From NCBI GenBank assembly GCA_963513935.1, contig OY740768.1, positions 21,141,177 through 21,205,176 on the forward strand: a DNA stretch of 64,000 bases. The letters run 5' to 3'. Shown piece after piece: positions 13,290-24,329 of this stretch. Position numbers and translations under genes: made by a program. Source of the DNA: Aphrophora alni (lineage: Eukaryota; Arthropoda; Insecta; Hemiptera; Aphrophoridae). Every line of letters begins with the position of its first letter. Positions within the stretch are counted from its first letter, which is position 1. Under the pieces are notes generated by a model. The model had not been told where the DNA came from, did not search any database, and was given only the letters and a program-made list of their open reading frames with translations.

Positions 13290-13850
13290 AATTCTGCTAG
13301 TTCGAGCTGGCAAGCTAAGCGTTATATGCCCGCCTCCCTTAGTCATCCGAATAATCCTAAGTATTATGACTTACTTTATTCACCGTTCTCTGTCAGTAAC
13401 TATGAGCCCGCACTACCATTAGAACACACCCACACTTGGTTAATCTGAGATCCTATTAACGTCAGGAACCGCCTTCGCTCGGTTACCACAACTTCCCGTT
13501 GTTAGCGTTAGGAATCACCCTTGCTCAGGCATAACGAGATCCCATAATTAGCTTCATCAGTTATCAGGAGCTCCTGACGCAAAATACTGTTCTTGGTCGT
13601 ATATCTAGAACTGCCGTAGTTACCGCCAAATACCTTCCTCGTTTGGTTTTTCCCTGTACGAACAGTTCAGGTGGTTCGCTTATTCTGAGCTTCAATAACT
13701 GGAAGTACATGCATTCCTCCTATGAGAATCCTATCACTTTCCTTATCAATTTTACTTCAATTCCGTAATTGGTTAACTTTGTATCGTCGGCGATATCTAA
13801 GTTCAATCCATCTTCTATTGACCCCTAGAATTTACCCTGTGAAAAATTAT
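13290..13850. repeat. G+C-richer block with a degenerate tandem repeat of about 45 bp
   Basis: Base composition changes abruptly from the A+T-rich surroundings. Diverged units can be lined up: GGTTAATCTGAGATCC...GCCTTCGCTC (13,438-13,480), GGTTACCACAAC...CACCCTTGCTC (13,481-13,526), then AGGCATAACGAGATCCC (from 13,527) and a further GTTACCGCC...CCTTCCTCG unit near 13,617. The shared pattern is a GTTA-C, AGGAA, CC-T-CTC cadence. It has no open frame. It could be an old satellite or the eroded inside of an element. Confidence 0.5.
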
Positions 13851-14571
<721 letters not shown>

Positions 14572-14725
14572 AAGGAAATATATGTCCATTCATTGCCTGG
14601 AATATTATGCATATCATTAATACGCCTATATTTTGATAAACATTTCGGCCTAAATTCATTACGGATAAATTGAAGGTCGTGAGATATGCTAGTACTTTAA
14701 AAATTAAACACAAATACTACAGAAA

Positions 14726-14890
14726 GCGAAATATATAACTCTGCAGACACAATGTATTATCACTAGCAGACATAACACAAACAATGTGCTCGGGAGGAAG
14801 TTACATATTTTCACTGTTTAGTATTTATTGTGTGTTATTTTCTCTAAACGTTTCTTGAGAGAAATATTTCGAGATAAATGCACCTGGTTG
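14726..14890 (-). repeat. Dispersed repeat family F3, copy 3 (inverted)
   Basis: The reverse complement carries AGGTGCATTTATCTCG, CACACAATAAATACTAAACA, GCACATTGTTTGTGTTATGT and GTGTCTGCAGAGTTATA. These match in order the 35,937-36,180 copy, making this pair the best-preserved in the family. Confidence 0.75.
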
Positions 14891-14971
14891 CATTGGAAAA
14901 TAACAGAAAAATAAATTACTTGCACAATATCGAAAAAGTGGTCAGGAAATGTGTCATAAAAGGGAGCAGTG

Positions 14972-14995
14972 TTTTTTTTTTTTTTTTTTTTTTTT
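14972..14995 (+). repeat. Poly-T tract, 24 bases
   Basis: Uninterrupted T run just downstream of the inverted F3 copy. Seen from the minus strand it precedes that copy as poly-A. Confidence 0.9.
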
Positions 14996-15208
14996 GGAAA
15001 CATTATTTATTCACAAACTAACACGTGGCCATCGATAAATCACTGTAATCTTGTATTATGTAATTTGTACTTTTGGTTATACTTTATAAGAAGTATAGTT
15101 ATATGTTATTTATTCATAAAATTTACCATTAAAATTTTTGAATCTGGTGTTTTCTTGAAGTACATAAAAAAAAAAAATTTAGGCTAATAGTTAATTTATG
15201 TTTCTGGA

Positions 15209-15210
<2 letters not shown>

Positions 15211-15253
<43 letters not shown>
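15211..15253. repeat. (TA)n microsatellite
   Basis: Perfect TA dinucleotide array. Confidence 0.95.
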
Positions 15254-15256
<3 letters not shown>

Positions 15257-15323
15257 TATTCTATAATCAAAGAAATATCTTATTTGCAATATGACAAACT
15301 GCAGACAAATATATATATATATT

Positions 15324-15537
15324 ATCCGGCCAAGTAAAACCTTCATTTATAGAGGAAAATTAATTAATGAAAACAGCTCTTTTTGAAACTACAAACCTAC
15401 AAAATAAAATAATGGTTTTTAATCATTTTTAAATGCAAACTGAATTGTTAAAATGTTTTCAATAGTTATTTCACTACCATTTTTTCCATATATATTAACT
15501 GCTTAAAATCTTAATATATGAAGCTAAATGCAGTTTA

Positions 15538-15620
<83 letters not shown>
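15324..15620 (+). repeat. Direct repeat left of the mariner element
   Basis: It begins ATCCGGCCAAGTAAAACC and continues through GAGGAAAATTAATTAATG, AAACAGCTCTTTTTGAAACT and AAGCTAAATGCAGTTTAATA into a (TA)n tract. It is nearly identical to 17,813-18,094 on the other side of the element and in the same orientation. It is far too long to be a mariner TA target duplication. Confidence 0.9.
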
Positions 15621-15623
<3 letters not shown>

Positions 15624-15713
15624 GGTGTTTCATGGGAAATCTGACAAACTTCGGGAAACGGTTCCATTGGTCAATACAAGAAAAAAATGTTATATAAAGA
15701 TAGGTCCAAAACC

Positions 15714-16240
15714 TATTTGTTTCATATTTACAGCCAAAAATAGAGTTTTTCAGTTTTGCTTATAGTTAAGGCATTTTTTGACCTCTGGATCAATAATTAG
15801 TGATAATATTTTGATAAAACCTACATGGTTAGTTAGTGGAGAATATTCTACAGATATATCATTAGTTGTAAGTACTAAAATGAGGAATTTTATGCGGCAA
15901 CAGCACTTTAAAGATTAAAATTTACTAAAAAAATTAGTACTCAAAAATTATTTTCAATTTTTAAATGGCTTTCACGAGAGATCCGATGGACCATTATGGC
16001 TGCAACTTTACCAAAAGTTGTAGAATTTCATGTACAATAAAGTTATTTAGTTAGATATGTTTAGTTTTACAACTAACTTTTATTGGTGTATTAATAAACT
16101 GTAAGCTAACACAAATTACAAATTACCTTTTAACTTTTGTATGATGCAACATACATTATTGTTTGTATGATATGGATTCTACTAAATTTAAATAAACATT
16201 ATTTATCTTACAATACTATTTACTGGTTTTTAACATAATA
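15714..16240 (+). repeat. Mariner terminal inverted repeat, left arm (paired part)
   Basis: From TATTTGTTTCATATTTACAG inward to ACTGGTTTTTAACATAATA. It pairs with 17,293-17,811. Scattered substitutions exist, for example CGAGAGATC against CATGAGTGATC (reverse strand), so the arms have aged separately. Confidence 0.92.
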
Positions 16241-16255
16241 TTCTTTAACTAAATA

Positions 16256-17279
16256 ATAATCAATAATCTTAATTATCTTATTTACGGATTTTGTAATGGG
16301 AGTTCTAGAGCAGCTGTTATTGAATATGGCAGAAGATTTCCTAACATGCTTGTTCCAAATAGACAAGTATTTACCGACTTACATTGCATTGTCGTTTGAG
16401 AGAGACATGTACATTTGCTAAATCAGAACTTGAAGGCATTAATCAAACTTCGCTTGATGTAGAAGACAACATCATTGATTCGGTACAGCAAAGCCTAGGT
16501 ACTAGTGTGAGGAGGCTTTCAAAGCAGCATCTGGTATCCTCTTCTAAGATTTGGAGAATCTTAAATAATGAAGGTTTGTATCCTTACCATTTGAAGAAAG
16601 TGCATGCTCTTCACGCCGGCGATAACATTAAAAGGTCTGAGTTTTGTCGTTGGGTTGCAGAAAAATCATCGGTTGGTCAAGTTAATTCTTTTTACAGACG
16701 AGGATCAATTCACCCGGAATGGTATTAATAATTCCAAGAACACTCACATAAGGGCCGAAGAAAATCCGCACGCCACAGTTGAGACGAACTTTCAGAGACG
16801 ATTCTCAGTCAATGTTTGGTGTGGCCTCATTAATGACAAACTTGTCGGACCTTACATTTTAGATGGGGTACTGGATGGTTTAACCTATTTACAGTTCTTA
16901 CAAGACACTCTACCAGAACTTCTTGAGGATATCCCAATCCAAACCAGGGCAAATATGTTCTATCAACATGACGGAGCACCTCCGCACACGTTACTAAATG
17001 TTGTTCGCTTGTTACAGAAATGTTACGGTGAAAAGCTATATGCTCACCGTGGACCAGTACATTAGCCTCCAAGGTCACCGGACCTGACTCCGATTGACTT
17101 TTTTTTTGTGGGGACACATGAAAACGGAGATTTACAAAACCAAACCACAGACAAGAGTAGAGTTAGTAGAAAGAATATTAAATGTCGCAATGATAAGAGC
17201 TGCGACGTCATCCCTGTTAAAGCGAGCCAGACTCTGCCGAGATCACAAGGGGGGAAAATTTGAAAACATTTTAAACTAA
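16256..17279 (+). pseudogene. Mariner (DD41D) transposase, broken
   Basis: A transposase would bind its own terminal repeats and cut and paste the element at TA sites. The reading starts without an ATG in frame ([13 protein letters not shown] region, helix-turn-helix type), is shifted by a 5-bp tandem duplication of CATTG at about 16,382, shifts again near 16,650-16,670, meets TAG where the family has Trp in the WPPRSPDL motif (about 17,063), and shifts a third time in a 9-T run at 17,099. Catalytic aspartates are visible: FTDE (16,697), QHDGAPPH (16,970) and the LTPID aspartate (17,096), with 90 and 41 residues between them. The second helix-turn-helix shows as SSSKIWRILNNEGLYPYH. The C-terminal tail runs to TAA at 17,277. 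It cannot give an active enzyme. Confidence 0.9.
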
Positions 17280-17292
17280 GTATAATTATTAT

Positions 17293-17811
17293 TATTATGT
17301 TATAAACCAGTAAATAGTATTGTAAGATAAATAATGTTTATTTACATTTAGTAGAATTCATATTATACAAACAATAATGTATGTTGCATCATACACCAGT
17401 TAAAAGGTAATTTGTGTTAGCTTACAGTTTATTAATACACCAATAAAAGTTACTTGTAAAACTAAACATATCTAACTAATAACTTTATTGTACATGAAAT
17501 TCTACAACTTTTGGTAAAGTTGCAGCCATAATGGTCCGTCGGATCACTCATGAAAGCCATTTAAAAATTGAAAATAATTTTTGAGTACTAATTTTTTTAG
17601 TAAATTTTAATCTTTAAAGTGCTGTTGCCGAATAATAGTCCTCATTTTAGTATTTAAAACTAATGATATATCTGTAGAATTTTCTCCACTAACTAACAAT
17701 GTAGGTTTTATCAAAATATTATCACTAATTTTTGATCCAGAAGTCAAAAAATGCCTTAACTACAAGCAAAACTGAAAAAACTATATTTTTGGCTGTAAAT
17801 ATGAAACAAAT
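17293..17811 (-). repeat. Mariner terminal inverted repeat, right arm
   Basis: Reverse-complement partner of 15,714-16,240. It ends at TATGAAACAAAT, immediately before the direct repeat that begins ATCCGGCC, without the expected outer 90 bp. Confidence 0.92.
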
Positions 17812-17812
17812 A

Positions 17813-17972
17813 ATCCGGCCAGGTAAAACCTTCATTTGTAGAGGAAAATTAATTAATGAAAACAGCTCTTTTTGAAACTACAAACCTACAAAATAAAATA
17901 ATGGTTTTTAATCATTTTTAAATGCAAACTGAATTGTTAAAATGTTTTTACTAGTTATTTCACTACCATTTT

Positions 17973-18030
<58 letters not shown>

Positions 18031-18094
18031 CTGCCTTAAATCTTAATATATGAAGCTAAATGCAGTTTAATATATATATATATATATATATATA
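17813..18094 (+). repeat. Direct repeat right of the mariner element
   Basis: Near-identical to 15,324-15,620. It differs mainly by an expanded (TA)n at about 17,977-18,029, where the left copy has a short CATATATATTAAC, and a second (TA)n at 18,070-18,094. Confidence 0.9.
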
Positions 18095-18419
18095 ATAGAC
18101 GAATTTTTTTAAAAAGTTGTTTTTCAGAATTACTACTATCTCTGAAAATTGACGAGAAGGTAATCGGCTTAGATAATTGTTTGGCTGTTTTTGTATTTCC
18201 TATTGGAACATAAACATTTCCGTGAGTTCTCGAAAGAGCAAGGTTAATATGGAATCATATTATATGATTCATAATGGTGGAATTACACTTTAGGTAGGAT
18301 TGTGTGAAATATTAATGAACCTATGACTCTTTTAAAATTATAATATACATCATTAAAATTCTCTGATACAGGGTACATCTAAATTAGTTTAATATTCCAC
18401 TAATAAAAAGTCTATTTAT

Positions 18420-18665
18420 AAAGCCACATATGAATAAAAATGAGGTTTTATTAAAATTTGAATTTAATTAAAATATAAATGACTGGCCTAAACAAAGCTG
18501 CAGTACTATTGTATGTTTGCAGAAGCATGACTAGAATTTAGCCAAACGAAGGCTACTCTCATGAATAGTTAAGTTTGGCTTAAATTAAACAATGTACTCC
18601 AGAGTCTATTTACATTTCTGTTACACATCAGACACTTTGATGTAATTATTAACTATAGAGAATTA
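18420..18665 (+). repeat. Dispersed repeat family F4, copy 1
   Basis: Shared blocks: GCAGAAGCATGAC, CATGAATAGTTAAGTTTGG, TTAAATTAAACAATGTAC, CTATTTACATTTCTGTTA and CAGACACTTTGATGTAATTA. The same order occurs near 34.2, 46.7 and 57.4 kb. The class is unknown. Confidence 0.75.
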
Positions 18666-20117
18666 TAAAATAATCTACATATTTATATAAGTATTTAAAA
18701 AAGAGGGAGTTCATAAAATCAATATTGACTAAATAACGTAAATCGTATTTAGTACAAAATGATAAGTGTACAACAGTTTGTATGTAAATTATGAATATTT
18801 TATATGCCTATAACGCTAACTATATGATAGTAATGTGTTGTAATGCTAATCCTTCAATAATTAATAAAAATTTGAAGGATAAAATAACGCTAAAGCTTAA
18901 AGTATCCTTGAATATATTTATATTATTAATATATTTCGAAACTTTAAACTTTTGCTTTATTTTATCCTTGAATTTGAAGTCCCTCTACTGGATTACACTT
19001 TTCTTCTTGTGGTTTAGAGTGGCTTATATTTCGTCATTCCTATGAGGCCAAATAATTTTTATCCCTTTTAGAAGTATCTATTTTTTTCTCTTTTTTGTTC
19101 AAGCTATTATTGTTTTCCCCTTTTATGAAAAAAAAACTTCATTGCATAATAATAATAATAATAATAATAATTATTATTATATATATATATATATATAATT
19201 TCATTTTAGTTCAATAAAAGTTCAAATTTCAAATACATATTAGGACATTTTTAAAGATATAAATGAAATATTGTTATGACAAAATGCCATCTGTAATCAA
19301 AAGTTTGAAAATTATTATGTGATTTTAATAATTATTTACAGAAACCCAAAAAATTACAATAAACTATTATTTATTTGATCACTTATATAGGCTATGTATC
19401 ATAAACTAATATTAAAATGGTATTTAATTTCAAATTTACGTAATATTTATGTTGTAATTAAAGATATATTCATGTGTCTGTTTATATGTGAAATAACGAT
19501 ATTAAACACAAATAATTACAATAAAGAAAACATGTAAATCGAAATGTCTTTTCCAAACTTGGATCAGCATCACATTAGACTTCTCCGATTTTCGTAGTTT
19601 GTTCATTACTTATTTAAGCGTGACACTACATTTAATATTTTTCTTTCGTTTCAAAATAATTTAAACGAATTGGAAGAAGATTGTTGTGTTTGGTCAATCC
19701 ATCTCAAATGATTCGATTTTTTAAAACATTGTTTGAAAAAGTAATTATTATAACGTTATAAAACAATCGTTGGTTTTTTACAATGATGAAAACCTAAACA
19801 TTCCATCAAATTATAACCGAAAATAAATGCAAAACCAGAATGTTCACCCTAATTTGTAATGAGTAAAAAAAATAGTCTATCACTAGAGTTATCATTCCAA
19901 TGTTTTGTTCCTTTAATATATTACTTTATATTACAAATAATATGGAATATACTTATAACATAAAATATTATTTATATGTATGAAATTATATTTAATGTGA
20001 ATATAAAAAATAAGGTTTTATTTGTGGGTTAAAAAAAAAAAATTACCAATTTTTTTGATGTACGGAAAAAAAATTATAATTTCTCATTGATCTCTTGGAA
20101 CATGGCGCAGAAAAGGG
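18666..20117. other. A+T-rich spacer with (TAA)n and (TA)n at 19,147-19,196
   Basis: Nothing coding recognised. An 84-codon open frame at 18,791-19,045 is rich in Ile, Leu, Phe and Asn and shows no domain. Confidence 0.5.
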
Positions 20118-21770
20118 AGATATCACTAGTTAAAAAGAGAGTGGAGAGAAGATAGAGCACGGAAAAAGTGGAGATTAAAAACGAAATAGCTAACTGAATT
20201 CATATGAATTTTTTTGATTTTATTACGTAAATTATTTTGTTCTTAATTATTAACTAAAATGAAGTTTAATTGAAGTCTAATTAAATAAAGCTACTTTTCT
20301 TCTTTTTATTTGGTTAATTAAGACGAGCAGTCTATTGACTCTGTTTTCTTATTTAATTTTCTTTTGAGTATTTGTTATTCAGAAACGTGGAAGATTTATT
20401 TTCTTTTTTATTTACGTAGAAATATTACAAATTTATAAGACTACTTGTAAATTATATATTAGGAATTCATAAAGTTCAGAAATAAATAAAATATGAATGT
20501 CCATCTGTAATGGTGTTTTACGCTCAGTACATATTTAAAAAATTATAATTTTGTGCACATTTTTACTTTTCTTTTACGAAATGTGTCGTTCATCCCCACT
20601 CTTGTATATTTATAAAGTATCCGTTCATTTCTTCTGTTATAACTTCCCTAATCAAAAGTTGTTCTCTTCTGAAACTAACAATATTAGAGAATTCGACTCT
20701 AGAGACATATGCGTTACTTCATCTTATTATACAGTAAATGTTGTAATATACACAAAGAAAAGAATTTACTTTTACTATGGTAAACAAGATCAGATCAAGC
20801 TGTCTGTGAAGATAATATTGATATATTATTATATCGAGTTATTAGTTCAATATATTACTTTTTTGTAATATTATCGCTTATTTTATTTTCTGTTTTATTG
20901 GCAGATGTTAACATCGATGTATTTTCGCATTTGGGAAATAATATTAATAATCGTAAATCAATTTGTTGTTATTTATAAAAACATTTAAGAGATGAATCAA
21001 TATTTTAATAGGTCAAATGTGTGTGAAGAATATTACTGACTTATAAACCTGGGTTTAAGAAATTATCGTTTAAAAGTTCAAAATTTATAAGTTTCAAACA
21101 ACTTTAAAAATACACAAATGTACACAATTGCCATGCATGGAAGATGAAATAATAGGAGTACATATTTTTAACCGGCGTTATAACAACAGTAAGTGAAAAA
21201 ATATTATACATATTTCAGTTCTAAAATCAATTATATTAGGATTACCCCCACTAAAACCATTTTTGATCATTTAAACAAATATAAGTAAAGAAATACGAAC
21301 TAGTGTTGTAAAAAAAAGCTCTACTCGGTTATGGATATATTACAATTATTTTGCGTAAGGCGAAATTAAATAATACTTAAATAATGGACTTTACAGCAAA
21401 AAAAATAAATAAATAAATAAAAAAATAAAAATAATAAATAAACTACAATAACTTGACTAGATACGAAATATTAGTTGTAGTTTATTTAGATTTATAAACA
21501 ACATTTTTTTTTTTTGGTCGTAAACGTAAGTGTAATAAACAATGAATTATGTCGACTAAAATAAAGTTATAGCTTATGGCAAATAGCATTATTTATTTCT
21601 GTTAATTACTAATGGTCGAAATTTACAGTTTCTAGGATTTAAAATAATGCTTGCGTTCATTATTGTTCACGGACTTTGAACATTTTAGTTATCTTAAATT
21701 ATTAATTTAATATAGTGTCTGTAGTGTGTTAGTTATTTTAAAATTCTCAGTTGAGTTTGTTGACAAATGG
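20118..21770 (+). repeat. Old 1.6 kb duplication, copy B
   Basis: Co-linear with 205-1,770 (see copy A). A 105-codon open frame at 20,551-20,868 lies inside it but is not conserved in copy A, so it is not taken as a gene. Confidence 0.7.
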
Positions 21771-21930
21771 TGATTAATTATTTCTTTTAGCAGAATTTAT
21801 TGGTAAACATATCAAATTGTAGGTACATAAAATAGAGTACATTTCTCTAATACTGGCACATTAATTCATACTATATTTGCAGCAAATTGAATCCAATAAA
21901 ACTAAGAAATGATTCTATTTTGTAAAGCTA

Positions 21931-22385
21931 ACCTTTTCCGTTATCAACAAACCAACCGATCAATATCAATATTCAGAAAAGCCGTTTTAACCCGTTAACC
22001 TTTAATTGGCAATTTTAACTGGAAACTTGTCATCCTTATTTTAAATTAAATAATTAACAGTGACCGTAAATATATTGTGCAGTAAAACTCTTAACTTTAC
22101 AGATGGAAAATGATAAAATTGGGATCGCGTGACCCTTTCCTTGCTGTGTACAAAGATCAAATCACACTGTACTGGGAACACTGCGTGAAATGTTAAAAGT
22201 CTACCTTATTCCGTCTGTTATTTTACTGCTTCAAACTACAACACCCTAGTAATTGAACATCATAAAGCTAAGATTGTCATTTTCTCAGAAAGGAAGGTAA
22301 TAACTTACAGTAAAATATTTTTACTGTTAAAGACGCAGATGAAATAGGACTGTAACAGAATTTTACTATGATATAAAGAAATTAT
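21931..22385 (+). repeat. Family F7, solitary arm copy
   Basis: Matches 30,888-31,300, the right arm of the large inverted repeat and its inner extension. Shared blocks: ACCTTTTCC, CAGTGCGTGAAATGTTAA-type, GTTATTTTACTGC-TCAAACTA, GTAATTGA-CATC and TAAAATATTTTTACTG. It would sit in the first intron of the candidate gene read leftwards from 22,779. Confidence 0.75.
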
Positions 22386-22440
22386 TATAATTTATTTACA
22401 GATTTTTTAAAAATTTTATTATATAATAATTGTGTTTTAC

Positions 22441-22779
22441 CTTTACGCCATGTCTTGCGGAAACAAAATCCGTAAATTTCCCACGAAGATAACTGGTAAA
22501 TGCTCCACAGATATCCTTCTTTACGAAGCTCTTCCCTTGTTCGCAATCCAAACTGTCGGTTATTTTAACGAGCATTATATTGTCGCAGAATGGTTTTGTA
22601 AGCTGAGTTAGTGGTTTTATATTAACTCCAGACAGGAACTCTTCTCCTTGCGAATAATTAATATTTCCAATATCTGTTACCAGGTTGTTGAAGTGCAGAT
22701 TTTCTTGCAGAAGCCAAAGTCCAAGTCGTTCGTTGGTTGGTTTAATCTTGCTATCCAAGAGCTCGGAGACCTTATACAT
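22441..22779 (-). CDS. Candidate first coding exon, 113 codons, unidentified host gene
   Basis: From an ATG at 22,779 in a good context (CCAAAATG) an open frame of 113 codons runs to AAG|GTAAAA, a plausible phase-0 splice donor at 22,441/22,440. Reading on without splicing gives a stop about 15 codons later in low-complexity A+T sequence. The exon is clearly less A+T-rich than its surroundings and the peptide, beginning MYKVSELLDSK and including GLWLLQENLHFNNLV and CGAFTSYLRGKF, is mixed and protein-like, unlike the Ile/Lys/Asn-biased frames elsewhere. An in-frame TGA lies just upstream at about 22,806. I do not recognise the family: no signal peptide, membrane segment or catalytic motif is evident. 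No later exon was found in the window to the left, so introns must be long or the following exons short. An NRF-1-like site lies about 95 bp upstream. It could instead be a gene fragment. Confidence 0.55.
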
Positions 22780-22799
22780 TTTGGAAAGGGCCACGTTCA

Positions 22800-23123
22800 C
22801 TATTCAAGCTACTAACGTAAACTGAGCTACCTCCATCTAATCCCCTTTCTTAAACAGTTAATCGCGAGTATTACGCATGCGCAGTACACATTGTTACACG
22901 CTGTTGTGCAATCCGGTTGACCAAGACCAGTCAAAACCTGTCTGTATAATCTAAACACATCTTCCTGTAACCTTGGAATGGTAGCCGAAACGAGGTAGCC
23001 GAAAGCGACGCGACCCTCCTTTCTTACTTTTATGGATACCCTGCGGTCACGTCTTTTGAACGGAATGCATCGTATAATGTAGAATGTCATCTTTGTAGGA
23101 GAAATGTAGAGAACAGTTGCCAT
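22800..23123 (-). promoter_or_regulatory. Putative promoter/5' leader of the candidate gene, with NRF-1/EWG-like site
   Basis: This G+C-richer stretch sits directly upstream of the ATG at 22,779. ACGCATGCGCAG at 22,873-22,884 fits the palindromic NRF-1 (insect Erect wing) consensus with one end base changed. CpG dinucleotides cluster from here to 23,050. A 98-codon open frame (ATG at 23,123, minus) crosses the region and starts MATVLYISPTKM; it is arginine- and cysteine-rich and I do not recognise it. It could be an upstream open frame or chance in G+C-rich DNA. Confidence 0.45.
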
Positions 23124-23125
23124 CT

Positions 23126-23474
23126 TTATCTATACTTTGAAAATTAAGTAGTTGCTATTGTCGTTGATGTATATCATTATTTAATATAAACTTGGTTATA
23201 GGTACACTGATTTGTATTTCTTAGTACCTTACACACATACCATCGTCTTAAACCTAGAGGTACGACCCAATCCCATACCGTAAGTATTACGGTAAGGGGT
23301 ACGTGTCGAAACTTCTACAAAATGTACAGGCATATAATTGAGTGTTTAACCTACGGCCTAGCGCTCCGGTGGGAGGTGGTGGTGGGTCCTCCGGAGGGAC
23401 TACTCGGCTAGTACACGATTCGACTTCGGGTAACACACTAAAGGTCTGACGTCACTATCGTCAATGTGTACATG
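23126..23474. other. Spacer with G-rich hairpin segment
   Basis: No gene recognised. CCGTAAGTATTACGG near 23,278 is a short perfect hairpin. GGTGGGAGGTGGTGGTGGG near 23,370 has several G pairs and triplets and is followed by CTCCGGAGG. Confidence 0.5.
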
Positions 23475-23775
23475 TCAATGCCCAACAACTCCCACTACAC
23501 CTTCTACAATATTCCACCACCATCTCCCACCACACCTCCCATCATACCCCAACAGCCCAGTCACTCCCACAACACCTCCCATCATCTCCCACCACACTCC
23601 CAACCACACCTTCCACCATCCCCACCATCTCCCACCATCCACAACATCGCCTAGCCACACCTCCCTCAATCCTCACCATCCCCAACCATACCATCCACAA
23701 CCACACACCAACCATACCCCACCACACCTCCACCATCCCCCACCATACCCCCACCAGCCCCCAATCCAATCTTGT
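23475..23775 (+). repeat. C-rich degenerate minisatellite, about 12-bp motif
   Basis: Variants of CCCACCACACCT and CCCATCAT repeat for about 300 bp. The plus strand has almost no G; the minus strand is correspondingly G-rich. Open frames in several registers, Pro/His/Thr-rich on plus and Gly/Trp/Val-rich on minus, are by-products of the motif. Confidence 0.85.
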
Positions 23776-24329
23776 CCTCAAGCGTAGCACACTCTACTCA
23801 TAACACATTCCAAACGAATAATGTCTTTGCATTATGTAAAAAATCCAGAAGATTGCAGGTTTTATTATTTTCTCACAATTAAAATCTTTTCAGTGTATAC
23901 GATCTGTAAATGTTTCTATTTAACTAGTACATTTTCCAAAGAAAAACATATTTTATAAAGTGCATAAATAAATATAAAGTATTTCCTCAAAAAGTGTGAA
24001 GTGAGAACGAAAATGAAGGAAAAGTTAAAATTTAAAACAATTTAAGAATAAATTCACCTACAAATTGTTGATCCTTTTCATTGAATAATGTGGCTATAAA
24101 TTTGAATACTAATGAAGTCTAATTAAACAACCCAACTTTCATTCATTGTAATTTTATTAGTGAAGATAGTCATTCATCTATTTTTAAATTATCTTTTTAT
24201 TCAGGTGATACAAATTTTATCTTTTAAAGATTTAGAAATAGTTAGTTGACACAAAATGCTCTCAAATATATATGAAATTGATTGGTAACAAATTTATCCT
24301 ACATAGACATCACAATGGAACTATTCATG
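23776..24329. other. A+T-rich spacer
   Basis: Nothing recognised. Confidence 0.5.

Larger units (their letters stand above)
15621..17812 (+). mobile_element. Decayed Tc1/mariner transposon with long terminal inverted repeats (rosa-like)
   Basis: The left end CAGGGTGTTTCATGGGAA directly follows a (TA)n tract, as expected for insertion at TA. Bases 15,714-16,240 and 17,293-17,811 are inverted copies of each other, about 520 bp and highly similar, flanking a transposase pseudogene. The outermost 93 bp of the left arm (15,621-15,713) has no partner on the right, where the direct repeat begins instead, so the right end is lost. Intact arms would therefore have been about 610 bp, long for mariner. 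The catalytic spacing DD41D points to the rosa group; that placement is inference. Confidence 0.88.

Noticed and set aside
16830..17117. 95-codon minus-strand frame across the mariner transposase
   Set aside because: Antisense shadow of the transposase pseudogene.
20551..20868. 105-codon plus-strand frame
   Set aside because: Lies in duplication copy B and the matching part of copy A has stops; no domain.
23464..23790. Pro/His/Thr-rich plus-strand and Gly/Trp/Val-rich minus-strand open frames
   Set aside because: Open in several registers on both strands because the C-rich minisatellite lacks stop codons.
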